This document shows positions 20,591-30,539 of a stretch of 64,000 bases of DNA, in pieces (position 1 is the first letter of the stretch; each line of letters begins with the position of its first letter). The stretch is from NCBI GenBank assembly GCA_905221605.1, contig CAJNDS010002531.1:1-64000 (forward strand). Reading direction: 5' to 3'. The notes beneath the pieces were generated by a model. That model saw only the letters and a program-made list of their open reading frames with translations, had not been told where the DNA came from and did no database searches. This DNA is from Symbiodinium natans. Taxonomy: Eukaryota; Sar; Dinophyceae; Suessiales; Symbiodiniaceae. Both the position numbers and the translations under genes were made by a program.

Positions 20591-20763
20591 GTTTAGGGTT
20601 TAGGGTTTAGGGTTTAGGACTCATTCCTGAAGTCGTTCCCAGCATGCATTGTGTGCCTTTTGCTGTTTACTGTACCTGTTTACTTGTTGCAAGTGCAGAC
20701 CGCAAGATGAAACGCAGGTGCTTAAATGCTAAATTCTAGTGTTTTGGGTCCAGCGCGCTGAAG

Positions 20764-20854
20764 GTTGATTGGATGCAGCTCTTTTCGACGGTGGGCAGCA
20801 AGACCCGGTATCCTTTCTTGGTTCTCGTGGGCCCGAGCCAGTTCGGCAAACTGA
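20764..20854 (+). CDS. putative exon, P-loop-like
   Basis: Starts after GCTGAAG with G next and ends before GTTTGTG. Reads VDWMQLFSTVGSKTRYPF then LVLVGPSQFGK. The GPSQFGK run resembles a Walker A loop (GxxxxGK) after a hydrophobic strand, so an ATP/GTP-binding protein is possible. The residue after GK would come partly from the next exon. Confidence 0.5.
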
Positions 20855-20963
20855 GTTTGTGAAAACCCTGAACCAAAAACCCCAAAGCCTATAAACCCTA
20901 AGCTTTAGACCCAAAACAAGCCCTAAACTAAACTGTTGCCTTTTTGCAAAAAGCCCGGCGGAG

Positions 20964-21018
20964 GTTTTCGCCCGATCGCTGTGCGCGCAACGAGCCGATC
21001 AGGCCATTGCTTGTGTGG
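20964..21018 (+). CDS. putative exon
   Basis: Bounded by GCGGAG|G and G|GTTCAGG; reads VFARSLCAQRADQAIACV. It follows the P-loop-like exon by 110 bp and may belong to the same gene. Confidence 0.5.
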
Positions 21019-21090
21019 GTTCAGGGTTTAGGGTTTAGGGTTTAGGGTGTAGGGTTTAGGGTTTAGGGTTTAGGGTTTAGGGTTTAGGGG
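21005..21090. repeat. TTTAGGG array
   Basis: About ten G-strand units beginning exactly where the preceding exon-like segment ends, so the donor GT lies in the first repeat. Confidence 0.9.
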
Positions 21091-21271
21091 CCACGTGCCT
21101 CTCCTTGCTTAAGAGCAGCGAAGCGTTAGTCTTTGCCAATGCTTGCGTGTTTGGATTATCTTCCCTGACAATGGGTGCCCCTCAAATCCACCCTTTGGCT
21201 CGGGTTTGGCTGAGGAGCTCCAAATCCCATCGAAAGGGTTTAGGGGCCTGAACTCTGCATTGATGTGCCTT

Positions 21272-21352
21272 GGTAGCCGCCCAGTGGTGCCCTTGACCCA
21301 TTTGTTTGGTTCTGGGCTCCCTTACAAAGTAACCGACCCGAAAAGTCCAAGT
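21272..21352. mobile_element. Family J element, truncated
   Basis: Begins GGTAGCCGCCCAGTGGTGCC and contains TGGGCTCCCTTACAAAGTAACC, matching the copies at 52268 and 57576. The right GGGCTAC end is missing. Confidence 0.6.
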
Positions 21353-21399
21353 TAGGCTTGGAGTGTTTCCTTGTAGGTCTGCAAACTGTGTGGTGCCTC

Positions 21400-21552
21400 G
21401 GCTGTAACTTTCGATCCTTTGCCTTTTTGGGTTTCTTGGGTTTCTTAAGAAGCCAGCCAAAAAAATAATTTTAGCTACCCCGGGTTTATTGGGTTTCTTA
21501 AGAAGCCAGCTAAAAAAAATAATTTTTAGCTACCCCCCTTTAAGTGCAGCCA
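21400..21552. repeat. Family F element, copy 1, with internal duplication
   Basis: Contains GTAACTTTCGATCCTTTGCC and TTGGGTTTCTTAAGAAGCCAGC. A unit of about 53 bp is duplicated in tandem (21429-21481 and 21482-21536). Related copies lie at 47319 and 61157. Confidence 0.7.
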
Positions 21553-21670
21553 AGCAAAGCCCGGTGGTTCTGCAGAGCTTCAGGGCACATCGGGGTCTGA
21601 TGGGTTTAGGGTTTATAGGGTTTAGGGTTTAGGGTTTAGGGGGTGGTGCACCTTCCTCGTATTGCGCCAG

Positions 21671-21738
21671 CTCCCACTCCTGGGACGTGATTTCGGGGAG
21701 CCACCGTTTGCTACTTTTGTGAGCTTGTCCTGTGAACC
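21671..21738 (+). CDS. putative exon
   Basis: Starts after GCGCCAG and ends before GTGGACC; reads LPLLGRDFGEPPFATFVSLS. Confidence 0.4.
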
Positions 21739-21744
21739 GTGGAC

Positions 21745-21904
21745 CCTAAACCCTAAAGCCTACACCCTAAACCCTAAACCCTAAACCCTAGACCCTAGAC
21801 CCTAAACCCTAAACCCTAAACCCTAAACCCTAAACCCTAAACCCTAAACCCTAAACCCTAGACCCTAGACCCTAGACCCTAAACCCTAAACCCTAAACCC
21901 TAAG
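21745..21904. repeat. CCCTAAA array with CCCTAGA variants
   Basis: About 22 C-strand units. Two clusters of CCCTAGA units suggest local duplication of a variant block. Confidence 0.9.
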
Positions 21905-21927
21905 CTGCACCCCCCTGTGGTCCCCAG

Positions 21928-21957
21928 GAGATGATCCCGGCGGCCTCTCGACCTAAC
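21928..21957 (+). CDS. putative exon
   Basis: Bounded by CCCCAG|G and AAC|GTGTAG; exactly ten codons, EMIPAASRPN. Confidence 0.4.
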
Positions 21958-22347
21958 GTGTAGCATGGGGTTCTGGAGTAACCCCTAACCCCTAAACCCT
22001 AAACCCTGAACCCTAAACCCTAAACCCTAACCCTAAACCCTAAGGTTTTCCTGTCAACCCATTGATAGACTCCCAGACTGCTTAGGCCTGCTCTAGGTTG
22101 CCCAAAAGGGCCCGCAATTTCGTGGCCTGACCGTGTCTCTAAAGTCTAGGGCGCTCTAAGCCCTCATATCACAAGGTAAGGACGGCTGGCACTCTTTACT
22201 CCTCATGTCGGTTAAGGTTTAGGGTTTAGGGTGTAGGGTTTAGGGTTTAGGGCTTTAGGGTTTAGGGTGTTTAGGGTTGAGGGTTGAGGGTTTAGGGTTT
22301 AGGGTTTAGGGTTTCTAAGCCCATTGCAATGTGCGTTCGGTTGCCAG

Positions 22348-22405
22348 ATGAGGGAGCTGAGAGGGGGCGGGAATGAGAGCAGGATGTGCGCCTCGCAATT
22401 TGGAG
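22348..22405 (+). CDS. putative exon
   Basis: Bounded by TTGCCAG and GGAG|GTGCAA; reads MRELRGGGNESRMCASQFG. Confidence 0.4.
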
Positions 22406-22539
22406 GTGCAAAGCTAAGAGCCACTCAGTCCATCAACTCCTGTTTAGGGTTTAGGGTTTAGGGTCTAGGGTTTAGGGTTTAGGGCGTAGGGAAAGAAAAG
22501 CAGAGGGGGGGGGGGGCGGGGGTGGAGGGGGGGTATGAG

Positions 22540-22628
22540 AGTTCCAACGCTCTTGAAGCCTGGGCAACCACAGCAGCTTCCGTGCAGAGGCTCCAGACAT
22601 GCAAGAAGCAACCTCACATCTGCAAGAG
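22540..22628 (+). CDS. putative exon
   Basis: Reads SSNALEAWATTAASVQRLQT then CKKQPHICKR and ends at GATTTAG (GA donor, or the stop shortly after). A poly-G tract (22505-22532) precedes it. Confidence 0.45.
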
Positions 22629-23031
22629 GATTTAGCGAATTATAGTGTTGAACGCTGAGCCAGCGCTGTGCATCCTATACCCCAAGCCCTACCCACACAC
22701 CCTCTACCCTAACTCTACTAACACACCCTAATAGCCTAAGCCCTCGATCTTCAACCCCCAACCTCTGTAGCAAACCCTAAACCCTACACACTCAACCCGA
22801 AACCCTAAACCCTAAACCCTCAGGCCTCAGCCCTAAAGCCCTAAGCCCTAAACCCTAAACCCTGCCGGCATGGCGGCGCCCACCCGCCGATGGGGAAACG
22901 TCCAGCGACGCTGGGGGTGCCGCCGCAAGATTTCCTTCATAACCTGGGTTTAGGGTTGCGAGTTTAGGGTTTAGGGTTTAGGGTTTTTAGGGTGGTAGGG
23001 CCTTGGGACATTTTGGATTTTCCCGTATTGT

Positions 23032-23093
23032 GTTAAAGAGGATCATATTCAGGAATGTTAAGGGGGTTTTAAGGGCCACCCTAGTAACAAAGC
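23032..23093. repeat. Family G repeat, copy 1
   Basis: Shares TTAAAGAGGATCATATTCAG and a following GGGCCACCC with copies at 32204 and 60619. Confidence 0.6.
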
Positions 23094-23223
23094 AGCGGCA
23101 ATAGCGCTCCAAGGTACAGGAGAGTTTAGGAATCCTAAGCTGTATATGCTCTAAACCCTAAACCGGCCCTAAACCCTTAACCCGTAACCCCCAAACCTTG
23201 GTCAGCGACTGGGTGTTTTTCAG

Positions 23224-23269
23224 GTCCAGAGTGAGAGAACCCGAGACTTGGAGTAGTCCCTGCGGACTG
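23224..23269 (+). CDS. putative exon
   Basis: Bounded by TTTTTCAG|G (a good pyrimidine tract) and CTG|GTCGAG; reads SRVREPETWSSPCGL. Confidence 0.45.
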
Positions 23270-23539
23270 GTCGAGAGCGATCAGCTAGGCGGGTTGCACA
23301 AAAAGGAGCCTGAAACCCTCCCTAAACGAGAGTTCCGGGACCTTCAACCGTAACACCCCATCCCCATAAGCCCCAAAACCGGGCTGCGTTCTCAAGTTAT
23401 ACAACCCTAACCCTAAGCCCTAAACCGGACCATGAAACTACCCTTAGAATTACGAAAACATCGGGGTTTAGGGTTTAGGGTACCCCTCAAGCCCCCTTCA
23501 AACTCCCGAGCTACTAGAGACCGACGAGGGCACCCCAGC

Positions 23540-23842
23540 TACCCTAAACCGACCCTCAACCCCTAAACCCTGAACCCTACAACCCCTCAACCCTAAACCC
23601 CTTAACCCCTCAACCCCTCAACCCCCTCAACTTCTTAACCCCTAGACCCCCTAGACCCCCCAGACCCCTCAAACCCCCTAAACCATTCAACCCCTAAACC
23701 CCTAAACCTCTAAACCCCTCAACCCCTCAACCCCCCAACCCTAAACCCTAAACCCTAAACCCTAAACCCTAAACCCTAAACCCTAAACCCTAAACCCTAA
23801 ACCCTAAACCCTAAACCCTAAACCCTAAACCCTAAACCCTAC
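23540..23842. repeat. Degenerate CCCCTCAA/CCCCTAGA block and pure CCCTAAA array
   Basis: Variant C-strand units (ACCCCTCA, CCCCCTAGA) on the left give way to about 17 perfect CCCTAAA units. Confidence 0.9.
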
Positions 23843-23999
23843 ACCCACTCTGAACCCTAAACACTAAGCCCTAAACCCCAAAACCCCCCAACCCCTGAAC
23901 CCCGAAGCCGCTGCAAAAAGCTGCCGGAGGCCCCGAGCTTCGGAAGTGCGGGAAGCTGAGCTTTCGAAGGAGCGCTGGTGACTGGGCCTTGGGTTTGTC

Positions 24000-24584
24000 A
24001 CATGGGTTTAGGGTTTAGGGTTTAGGGTTTAGGGAAATGGGTTTGTGGCTTAGGAGGCCCCGATTTTTTTTTTTTGTTGGGGGGGGGGGGGGGGGGGGGG
24101 GGGCGTTGTGGTTTAGGTTTTAGGGCCCGAGATCCCTAAGCCCAATCTTTTTTCGGGGTGGGTTGGGGAGGGGAGGTTTACTAGGGAGTGAGCTGTTTTT
24201 TGTTGGTTTCGGGGCTGTGCAACCACTAAAAAACTTAAAGAAGCTGGCGGCGAGTTCGGACACTACCCCAGAATACCCCGTGATGCCCTATGATGACTAT
24301 ACTACCCTGTCATACACTACATAGTCCCCTACAATGCCTCTGCTATCCTGAATGGTTTTGTTGACCAACGAATCAGGTGACGGCGAGGTGCCACTGGCTG
24401 GGGGTTTCTGGGGGTCCCAGGGCGCCCTGAAAAAAGGTACCCCTTATATACCCCTCATATACCCTACTACAAATCAAGGGCTCATACATCAGAACCCTCT
24501 AAAGGAGGTTTCCCTAAACCCTAAACCCTAAACCCTAAACCCTAAACCCTAAACCCTAAACCCTAATGAAACTACCCTTAGAAG
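24000..24584. other. Repeats and homopolymers
   Basis: TTTAGGG units, a poly-T/poly-G block at 24066-24105 with about 28 consecutive G, and a CCCTAAA array at 24512-24566. A short DGE-coding segment before GTGCCA near 24405 is too small to call. Confidence 0.6.
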
Positions 24585-24605
24585 GCTGGTGAGGATGTGG
24601 AGCTG
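24585..24605 (+). CDS. putative micro-exon
   Basis: Bounded by TTAGAAG|G and CTG|GTGAGG; seven codons, AGEDVEL. The frame stays open after the GT (VRSLRFRDFPSACTMW), so the true end is uncertain. Confidence 0.35.
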
Positions 24606-24729
24606 GTGAGGTCCCTTCGGTTTCGGGACTTTCCTTCGGCCTGCACAATGTGGCGTAATCCCGAAAAATCCGAAGCCCCTGTTGCCAAAAGCCTAAACCC
24701 CAAACCCATAAACCCTACACCCTGACTAG

Positions 24730-24769
24730 CCGGACTACCCAGATCATGGTCCCTGATGCTCCCTGTTCA
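24730..24769 (+). CDS. putative exon
   Basis: Bounded by GACTAG and TCA|GTTTGTG; reads RTTQIMVPDAPCS. Confidence 0.4.
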
Positions 24770-24910
24770 GTTTGTGCTTGGGGTTTGGGGTTTCGGGTTT
24801 GGGGTTTAGGGTTTAGGGTTTAGGGTTTGGGGTTTGGGGTTTAGGATGTAAGGCTTAATTTTTTATAGGCCCCAACATGCCCATTCTACTCTTCTGGGCC
24901 CCAATGTCAG

Positions 24911-24971
24911 CGCAATGCCCGGAGGACGAAACAGAACCGGCCAGGGAAGCAAGTCACGAGGCTCCCAGGGA
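24911..24971 (+). CDS. putative exon
   Basis: Between GTCAG and GTTTAG. Two frames are open; one reads MPGGRNRTGQGSKSRGSQ. Confidence 0.3.
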
Positions 24972-25067
24972 GTTTAGGGTTTAGGGTTCAGGGTTTAGGG
25001 TTTAGGGTTTAGGGTTTAACTAGGGTTTAGGGTTTAGGTTTAGGGTTTAGGGTCTAGGAAGCCCCCT

Positions 25068-25149
25068 AGTTCTTAGTAGGGAATGAAGGAATGAGGGCCC
25101 TGTAAATACCCTTTAAGGGATTATATAGGACCCTAACTCAGTAGTAGAG
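25068..25149. mobile_element. Family H element, copy 1
   Basis: Starts AGTTCTTAGTAGGGAATG with GAGGGCCCT and ends in a degenerate inverted copy; it matches 27478-27568. Confidence 0.6.
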
Positions 25150-25331
25150 GGTTGTGGGTTTTGGGCTTAGGGTTGGGTTCAGGCGCTGAGCCTCATAGGA
25201 CTTGGTATTCTTGGCGTGTCACACGGGAGACTATGTCATGAGGGTGTGCGGTTTAGAGACACCCAAGAAGCAAACGTGCACATGGTTGTTCACTAGCTTG
25301 TCTTCTAGCTTCGGTGTTGTTATTGTTGAGG

Positions 25332-25410
25332 ACCCTAAACCCTAAACCCTAAACCCTAAACCCTAAACCCTAAACCCTAAACCCTAAACCCTAAACCCTA
25401 AACCCTAAAC
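25332..25410. repeat. CCCTAAA array
   Basis: About eleven perfect C-strand units. Confidence 0.95.
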
Positions 25411-25419
25411 CTTGGGGAG

Positions 25420-25990
25420 CGGTGGTGAGTTTTTATGGGTTGCTTTATCTTGGGAATCCCGGGCTGCCCTTACAAGAGAGCCTCCGAAGCTCTGTAACTC
25501 CCATCCTGACCCTCAAACCGTCCCAAATGATTAAACACTACTGCCCCCTTTTTCTTAGTTTAGGGTTTCGGGTTCTGGGTTCGGGATAAACACTTGTAAC
25601 AATTTGCCCCAGACAGAAACAGAGCTCGAAAGCTTGGCCCCCCCAAAGCATTCTCGAACCCCGGCTTCCCAAAGCGAGCAGAACCGAAAAACACTTGCCC
25701 AGAGAGCCCCAAACCCCTGAATGAAGGAATTGCTATACCTTAAACTACAAAGGGATCCTTGGCGTGCTTCAAGGCATCTTCCTTCATGAAGGGATGTTGG
25801 GCTCCATTGGTTGGTTGGTTGGTTGGTTGGAAGGGGCTGAAAGAATGCACGGTGGTACGCCTATACTTAACATGGGTGTTTGGCTCGTACTGTTCCATTA
25901 AACCATTACCACTATATATTGTTTCTACCTATGACATAACTTTAAGAAAGCACTCCGGGCCCTAAACCCTAAACCCTAAACCCTAAACCC
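25420..25990. other. Unassigned sequence
   Basis: Few repeats, a GGTT microsatellite near 25808, and a CCCTAAA array at 25960-26002. LGSG followed by GTGAGT at 25411-25423 could be an exon end. No longer gene is evident. Confidence 0.3.
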
Positions 25991-26020
25991 TAAACCCTAA
26001 ACCGCGTCAACATCTTCCAG

Positions 26021-26139
26021 AAGATGAATGGCAAGTGCAGAGCGTGGTTCAAGGGCGAGGTCCGAAACCACTCGGCAAGGCCCGGCAGGACTGCGAGATG
26101 AGCGTCACGGCCCAGGATGCAATGCGCGTTCTCTTCAGG
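26021..26139 (+). CDS. putative coding segment with a frame break
   Basis: KMNGKCRAWFKGE (26021-26059) follows CTTCCAG and ends at GTCCGA. ARQDCEMSVTAQDAMRVLFR (26080-26139) follows GGCAAG|G and ends at a GT in the array. The 20-nt gap is too short for a normal intron, so either one reading is false or an indel is present. Confidence 0.45.
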
Positions 26140-26183
26140 GTTTAGGGTTTAGGGTTTAATTAGGGTTTAGGGCTACTAACAAG

Positions 26184-26320
26184 TGGTGGATGGATTTGGC
26201 GGTGAAGGTCAACTGCACTATGGGCTGGTGCCCTCGTTGGGTCACCCAGCCAACGTTGCGGTGTTGCAGGAGACACCGCTTCAGATTTCAGTACCTATAT
26301 TCCTCCATTCGTCATCCGAA
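26184..26320 (+). CDS. putative exon
   Basis: One of the longest open islands: after AACAAG it reads VDGFGGEGQLHYGLVPSLGH then PANVAVLQETPLQISVPIF and ends at a GC donor. No family was recognised. Confidence 0.5.
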
Positions 26321-26494
26321 GCCCTAAGCCCTAAACCCTAAACCCTAAGCCCTAAGCCCTAAACCCTAAACCTTAAACCCTAAACCCTAACCCCCCCCCC
26401 CCCCCCCCCAAGCCCTAAACCCCATACTAGCCGGCAGCCAAGAAGTGCCACCTCACCACCCTGGGGCCTGGCGGCCTGAAATCCTGATGCCCCG

Positions 26495-26580
26495 AACCCT
26501 AAACCCTAAACCCTAAACCCCAAACCCTAAACCCCAAACCCTAAACCCTAAACCCTAAACCCTAAACCCTAAACCCTAAA
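26495..26580. repeat. CCCTAAA/CCCCAAA array
   Basis: About twelve C-strand units just upstream of the next exon-like segment. Confidence 0.9.
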
Positions 26581-26581
26581 G

Positions 26582-26623
26582 CCCACCGCAACGAAAAAAG
26601 CCTCAAGGGTCTGCTCGAGAAGG
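26582..26623 (+). CDS. putative exon
   Basis: Reads HRNEKSLKGLLEK and ends G|GTCTAGG at the start of a G-strand array. The acceptor is unclear. Confidence 0.4.
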
Positions 26624-26782
26624 GTCTAGGGTTTAGGGTTTAGGGTTTAGGGTTCAGGTTCCAGGGTTTAGGGTTTTGGGTTTTGGGTTTTCGGTTTAAA
26701 CACTTATCTTGTGCCCCAACCATGCTGGCTTTTTTCGATGTGAACAAGCAACAGGTAATTTTGAGTTCCAAACGAGCCTAAG

Positions 26783-26830
26783 GCACTCAGACAGAGGAGC
26801 AGGGCAGCAGCAAAGCAGCGAAGACACAGG
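26783..26830 (+). CDS. putative exon
   Basis: Bounded by CCTAAG|G and AGG|GTTTAG; 16 basic codons reading ALRQRSRAAAKQRRHR. Confidence 0.4.
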
Positions 26831-26946
26831 GTTTAGGGTTTAGGGTCTGGTGCAGCGACTTGAGCGACATCAGGGGTGGGTTCCTGGCGTGACTTTGCAA
26901 GCCAGTTGCAAAAGGGTTTAGGGTTTAGGGTTTAGGGTTTAGGGTT

Positions 26947-27030
26947 TAGTATTTACAAAAATAAGGGAAGCCTTGTATGGACCCCAAATAGTAGGGAATC
27001 CCTCATCACAAGGACCTCAAGAAGGCACCC
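26947..27030. mobile_element. Family C-like element
   Basis: Contains TTTACAAAAATAAGGGAAGC and ACCCCAAATAGTAGG with CAAGGACCTCAAGAAGGCACC, resembling 48143-48256. The ends are eroded. Confidence 0.4.
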
Positions 27031-27092
27031 CGTCATCTTCGGAAAGCCCCAAATGCACCCAGTTTGGCACCTCCACATCCCAGTGCGCGCTG
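27022..27092 (+). CDS. putative exon
   Basis: After CCTCAAG it reads KAPRHLRKAPNAPSLAPPHP and ends at GTCCTG. Confidence 0.45.
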
Positions 27093-27155
27093 GTCCTGCT
27101 AGTACCCTAAACCCTAAACCCTAAACCCTAAACCCTACACAAAAGCGCAATCCAG

Positions 27156-27189
27156 GCTGACGTGACGCTGCTTACAGGGGACCTCCCAG
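27156..27189 (+). CDS. putative exon
   Basis: Bounded by ATCCAG|G and a GC donor; reads ADVTLLTGDLP. Confidence 0.4.
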
Positions 27190-27477
27190 GCCAGACCACA
27201 CCCCTGAACCCTCTAGAGGGTTTAGGGTTTAGGGTTTAGGGTTTATGTTTTAGGGTTCAGGGTTTAGGGTTTAGGGTTTAGGATACTCGATTTTGAAGCT
27301 GAGGGTTGACTTTCTTGTGGGGTAATTTATGGGGTTTCGGGATCTGGGGGTGAAGTGTTCACGGGTTCTGATCCGCGGCAAGGGGAGCCAACCTGATGTT
27401 ACCCTAAGGCACAAGAGCCCTAAGCCCAACAAAAACACCTAAAATCCTAAACCTATTTCAGAGGGTTGAACCCCTTT

Positions 27478-27568
27478 TTTCTTAGTAGGGAATGCGGCAA
27501 TGAGGGCCCTAGAGAATCCCTTTAAGGGTATATATGGGGCCCTCACTCCCCCATTCTCTACTAAGAAC
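27478..27568. mobile_element. Family H element, copy 2
   Basis: Inverted repeat: TTCTTAGTAGGGAATG with GAGGGCCCT on the left; GGGCCCTCAC and CATTCTCTACTAAGAA on the right. Confidence 0.75.
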
Positions 27569-27631
27569 CAGCCAGTTGAAGGAGCCTACCAGGGTATCGC
27601 ATCCTTTTGTTTTCCGGCATGATACCTGGGA

Positions 27632-27689
27632 GAAGATGCCGAGGGATCCGAGAGCGAAGCCTCGAAGCCCTCAACATCAGAGCCCCGCT
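27632..27689 (+). CDS. putative exon
   Basis: Reads EDAEGSESEASKPSTSEPR and ends before GTAGGG. The acceptor is either at 27632 or at GCCGAG|G (27644). Confidence 0.5.
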
Positions 27690-27932
27690 GTAGGGTTTAG
27701 GGTTTGGGGTTTAGGATTTAGGGTTTAGGGTTTAAGAATAATTGTCATGTGGAGGGTTCTGTAATAGTTAGGGTCACTTTGTTCTGGGTCTACTTTTTTA
27801 ATATTGCCGTACTATACAGGGGGCCCAGAAAGGGATTACTCATGTACTGCATAGACAAAACTGCGAAAACCCCAAGCCTGCACCGGGGTTTAGGGTTTAG
27901 GCTTTAGGGTTTAGGGTTTAGGCCCTGGTACT

Positions 27933-28010
27933 TCCAACGCCGTTGTGGAGATGTTGGGGTCGGGTGGAGAGTACCAGCATGCCTCAGCAAGTCAGCTGGC
28001 ATTTCAACCC
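27933..28010 (+). CDS. putative exon
   Basis: Reads SNAVVEMLGSGGEYQHASAS then QLAFQP. Exact borders are unclear. Confidence 0.4.
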
Positions 28011-28169
28011 TTGAAACCCGGCACCCACCAAAACCTGAAGCCCCTAATCCCAGCAGCCCCTGCATCTTAAACCCTAAACCCTAAACTTTGAACCCTGAAC
28101 CCCAAACCCTAAACCCTAAACCCTAAAACCCTAAAACCCTAAACCCTAAACCCTAAACCCCCTAATCAG

Positions 28170-28258
28170 GCGCTGCCGCCGCGCGCGCGGCGCGTCGGGG
28201 AGGCGCCAGCGCCGCCCGGGCGCTGGGCGCCCGCTTCGCAGCTGAGCCACGGGGCATT
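28170..28258 (+). CDS. putative exon with GA donor
   Basis: Starts AATCAG|G; reads ALPPRARRVGEAPAPPGRWA then PASQLSHGA and ends before GAAGTGAG. Confidence 0.45.
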
Positions 28259-28270
28259 GAAGTGAGCTGC

Positions 28271-28333
28271 ACTTGGAGGTTCATGGTGCTTAGTAACCCA
28301 ACTGTAACTGTACTTATAGCCCAATTATATCCC
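28271..28333. mobile_element. Family A element, left half
   Basis: Starts ACTTGGAGGTTCATGGTGCT and continues TTAGTAACCCA; it is cut by a TTTAGGG array at 28334. Confidence 0.6.
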
Positions 28334-28854
28334 AGGGTTTAGGGTTTAGGGTTCTAGGGTTCAAGGGTTTAGGGTTTAGGGTTTAGGGTTTTGGGTCAGG
28401 GTTCGGAGGGTTCAGAGGCTTCAGAGGATTCTTGGGGTTCCTGGGGCTTGGGATCTAGGATTCAGGGTTCAGATGGGTCAGGGGGCTTGGGGTTTGTGGT
28501 TCCGGGCGGTTCGCGCTCATGGCGCTTGGGATTTGGTGTTTAGAGTGGCTAGGATTTACGATTCATGGTTCGGGGGCCAGTATATATAGCGGTTAGTCGG
28601 GTTTCGGGAGTAGTGTACCCTAAACCCTAAATCCTAAACCCTAAGTTTTCTGGTCCCTCCATCATCCCTATCTTGCATACTTCTGGGCTCTTGTGAAAAC
28701 TCTGAAGCAAAGTCCAAGAACTCGGGAGCCCCCAAAGCTCTCTCAAGTCCCTAAGGTTTCGGGCTTAGGGTTTAGGGTCCTGGGTTTACTGGCAACCCCC
28801 GCCCTGGTCAGCAACCATGTGGAAATGAAAACAATCTGAGAAAGTTGGTCAAAG

Positions 28855-28936
28855 CAACATGCTGACGTGTATAAGCGCCCTCGCGTCGGTCGGACCTGCG
28901 TCCAGTGCACGCCCAGTCCTCCGGCCCCCCTTGTTG
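28855..28936 (+). CDS. putative exon
   Basis: After GTCAAAG it reads QHADVYKRPRVGRTCVQCTP then SPPAPLV and ends at a GC donor. Confidence 0.45.
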
Positions 28937-29138
28937 GCAGCCCTAAAATACTTAGAACCCGAAAAGCCAAAAGAACCCTGAAACCCTACAGCAATAAACC
29001 CAAAAACCCTCAAACCCTCAAATCCCAAAACCCTCAACCCCTAAACCCTAATTCTAAACCCTAAGACCCTAAAACCCTTAAACCCTTAAACCCTAAGCCG
29101 CAGCTGGTTTTGGCAACGCGGTGTGGCAGAAATATCTC

Positions 29139-29282
29139 TACTTGGAGGTTCAGGGTACTTAGTGGCCGATGTTAAAGTGTAGTTATAACCCACCAGATTA
29201 GCCCCTTGAGTAATTTAATAGGGATAATTGGGTTATCAGTGCAGATATAATTTGTGTACTAAGTACCATGAACCTCCAAGTA
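29139..29282. mobile_element. Family A element, full length
   Basis: Ends are TACTTGGAGGTTCAGGGTAC and its inverted partner GTACCATGAACCTCCAAGTA. About 144 bp; no coding capacity. Confidence 0.85.
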
Positions 29283-29284
29283 AA

Positions 29285-29394
29285 AATATGGTGATTTACG
29301 AACATAGGGGACCCCTAAAATAGACCCCACATAGCAGGATTCCCCAATAATACGGACCCCAATAAAGTACCCCTAATATCGTAAACCTGCATAT
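29285..29394. mobile_element. Family C element, full length
   Basis: Starts AATATGGTGATTTACGAACA and ends ATATCGTAAACCTGCATAT, abutting the family A element. Confidence 0.7.
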
Positions 29395-29565
29395 CTCCAA
29401 ACCGTCCTCAGCCCTCTAAGCCCTATAAGCCCCAGACCACCCTTAACCCGAAATTTCGAAAGACTTAGGTTTAGGGTTCTGGGTTTAGGGTCTAGGGTTC
29501 TGGGTTTAGGGTTTCGGGTTTCGGGTTTAGGGTTTAGGGTTTAGGGTTTGGGTTTATGATGGAAG

Positions 29566-29642
29566 GCTCTTCAACCCCCGCAGCGCCTTGGCGCCCATTT
29601 CCCACCAGAACAAGGCCGCATGTTGTGGGGGGTCCTCGGCGT
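29566..29642 (+). CDS. putative exon
   Basis: Bounded by TGGAAG|G and CGT|GTAGGG; reads SSTPAAPWRPFPTRTRPHVV and GGPRR. Confidence 0.45.
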
Positions 29643-29649
29643 GTAGGGC

Positions 29650-29957
29650 TTAGGGGTTTAAGGGGGTTTCGGGATTAGGGCTTAGGGTTCAGTTTGCGAT
29701 CTTGGGGTCGTGGGGAGGGGGGAGGGGAGCCACACAACAATGCGTCACTGTTTACATTATCGGGTCTCAGTAGGGGCTCCGCTTCTATGAAGTAAGATGT
29801 ACTCCTCAACTACGATGTATGGAGAGGGTGAGCAAGCTGGGACGTCTCTTGGCGGTGTTGTACCACAACGGATTTTGCGTTGGGGTGCTCTTGGGGATTG
29901 GAACTGAGGTTTCCTTAGCATGTACAGCTCTTTCTGGGGTTTAGGGTTTAGGGTTTC
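29650..29957. other. Unassigned sequence
   Basis: Unique DNA with few repeats. A minus-strand frame (29757-30110) overlaps the plus-strand segment below and is less coding-like. Confidence 0.25.
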
Positions 29958-30135
29958 CCGCCCTGAACCTGGCGGGCTTCCCGTCGAAACCACGAGCGAC
30001 ACCAACCTGTGGGCGATCGGCGTAAGCCCCCGCAACTCCTCTTTCCGCAACAGAAGGACAAACAACGACCCTCTCCAGTCCAAACCCTCAACCTTGGCAG
30101 CCACCCTCAACCAGCCCCCAACTTCTCCCCAATAA
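29958..30135 (+). CDS. putative terminal exon
   Basis: Open to TAA 30133-30135 and reading GLPVETTSDTNLWAIGVSPR then NSSFRNRRTNNDPLQSKPST. A real stop would make this the last exon of a gene. The start lies at the end of a short TTTAGGG array. Confidence 0.4.
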
Positions 30136-30215
30136 CGTGCATTCTGCCACCCGAAACGCCCTGAGCTGGCCTAAATCCCAAACCCTCAGAAGTCCTGAGC
30201 CCCCCGAACCTTGAG

Positions 30216-30314
30216 GGAGATCTCGCGTCCATGCTCGGGGAGACTACTCTTGTGCAGACCACGCCGAAGTTTCCTCTTTGCACCTGGCGGGGGAGACAGG
30301 ACTCAACCCACTAA
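30216..30314 (+). CDS. putative exon
   Basis: After CTTGAG|G it reads GDLASMLGETTLVQTTPKFP then LCTWRGRQDST, with a TAA at 30312. Family B copy 2 follows 15 bp later. Confidence 0.4.
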   Translation, partial: GDLASMLGETTLVQTTPKFPLCTWRGRQDSTH

Positions 30315-30328
30315 ACTAAACACCTTGC

Positions 30329-30423
30329 GATGTTCCCCTTATACTAACAGTCCTTAATGAGGACTAGAATAGGGGGTATTATAATCCCCATTAAGGACTT
30401 TTCGTATAAGGGGGAACATCCCA
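30329..30423. mobile_element. Family B element, copy 2
   Basis: GATGTTCCCCTTATACTAAC at the left and TATAAGGGGGAACATCCCA at the right form inverted ends. Confidence 0.85.
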
Positions 30424-30539
30424 ATAAGCACCTCAAGTTCCAAGAGCTCTGAAACCTTTCCTTCCTTAAGCTCTTGTCTTAGTCCGGAGGTCGCTCACTG
30501 GGCTTGAACCTTCCACAATAGAGGTTCAAAGTTTGGCGT

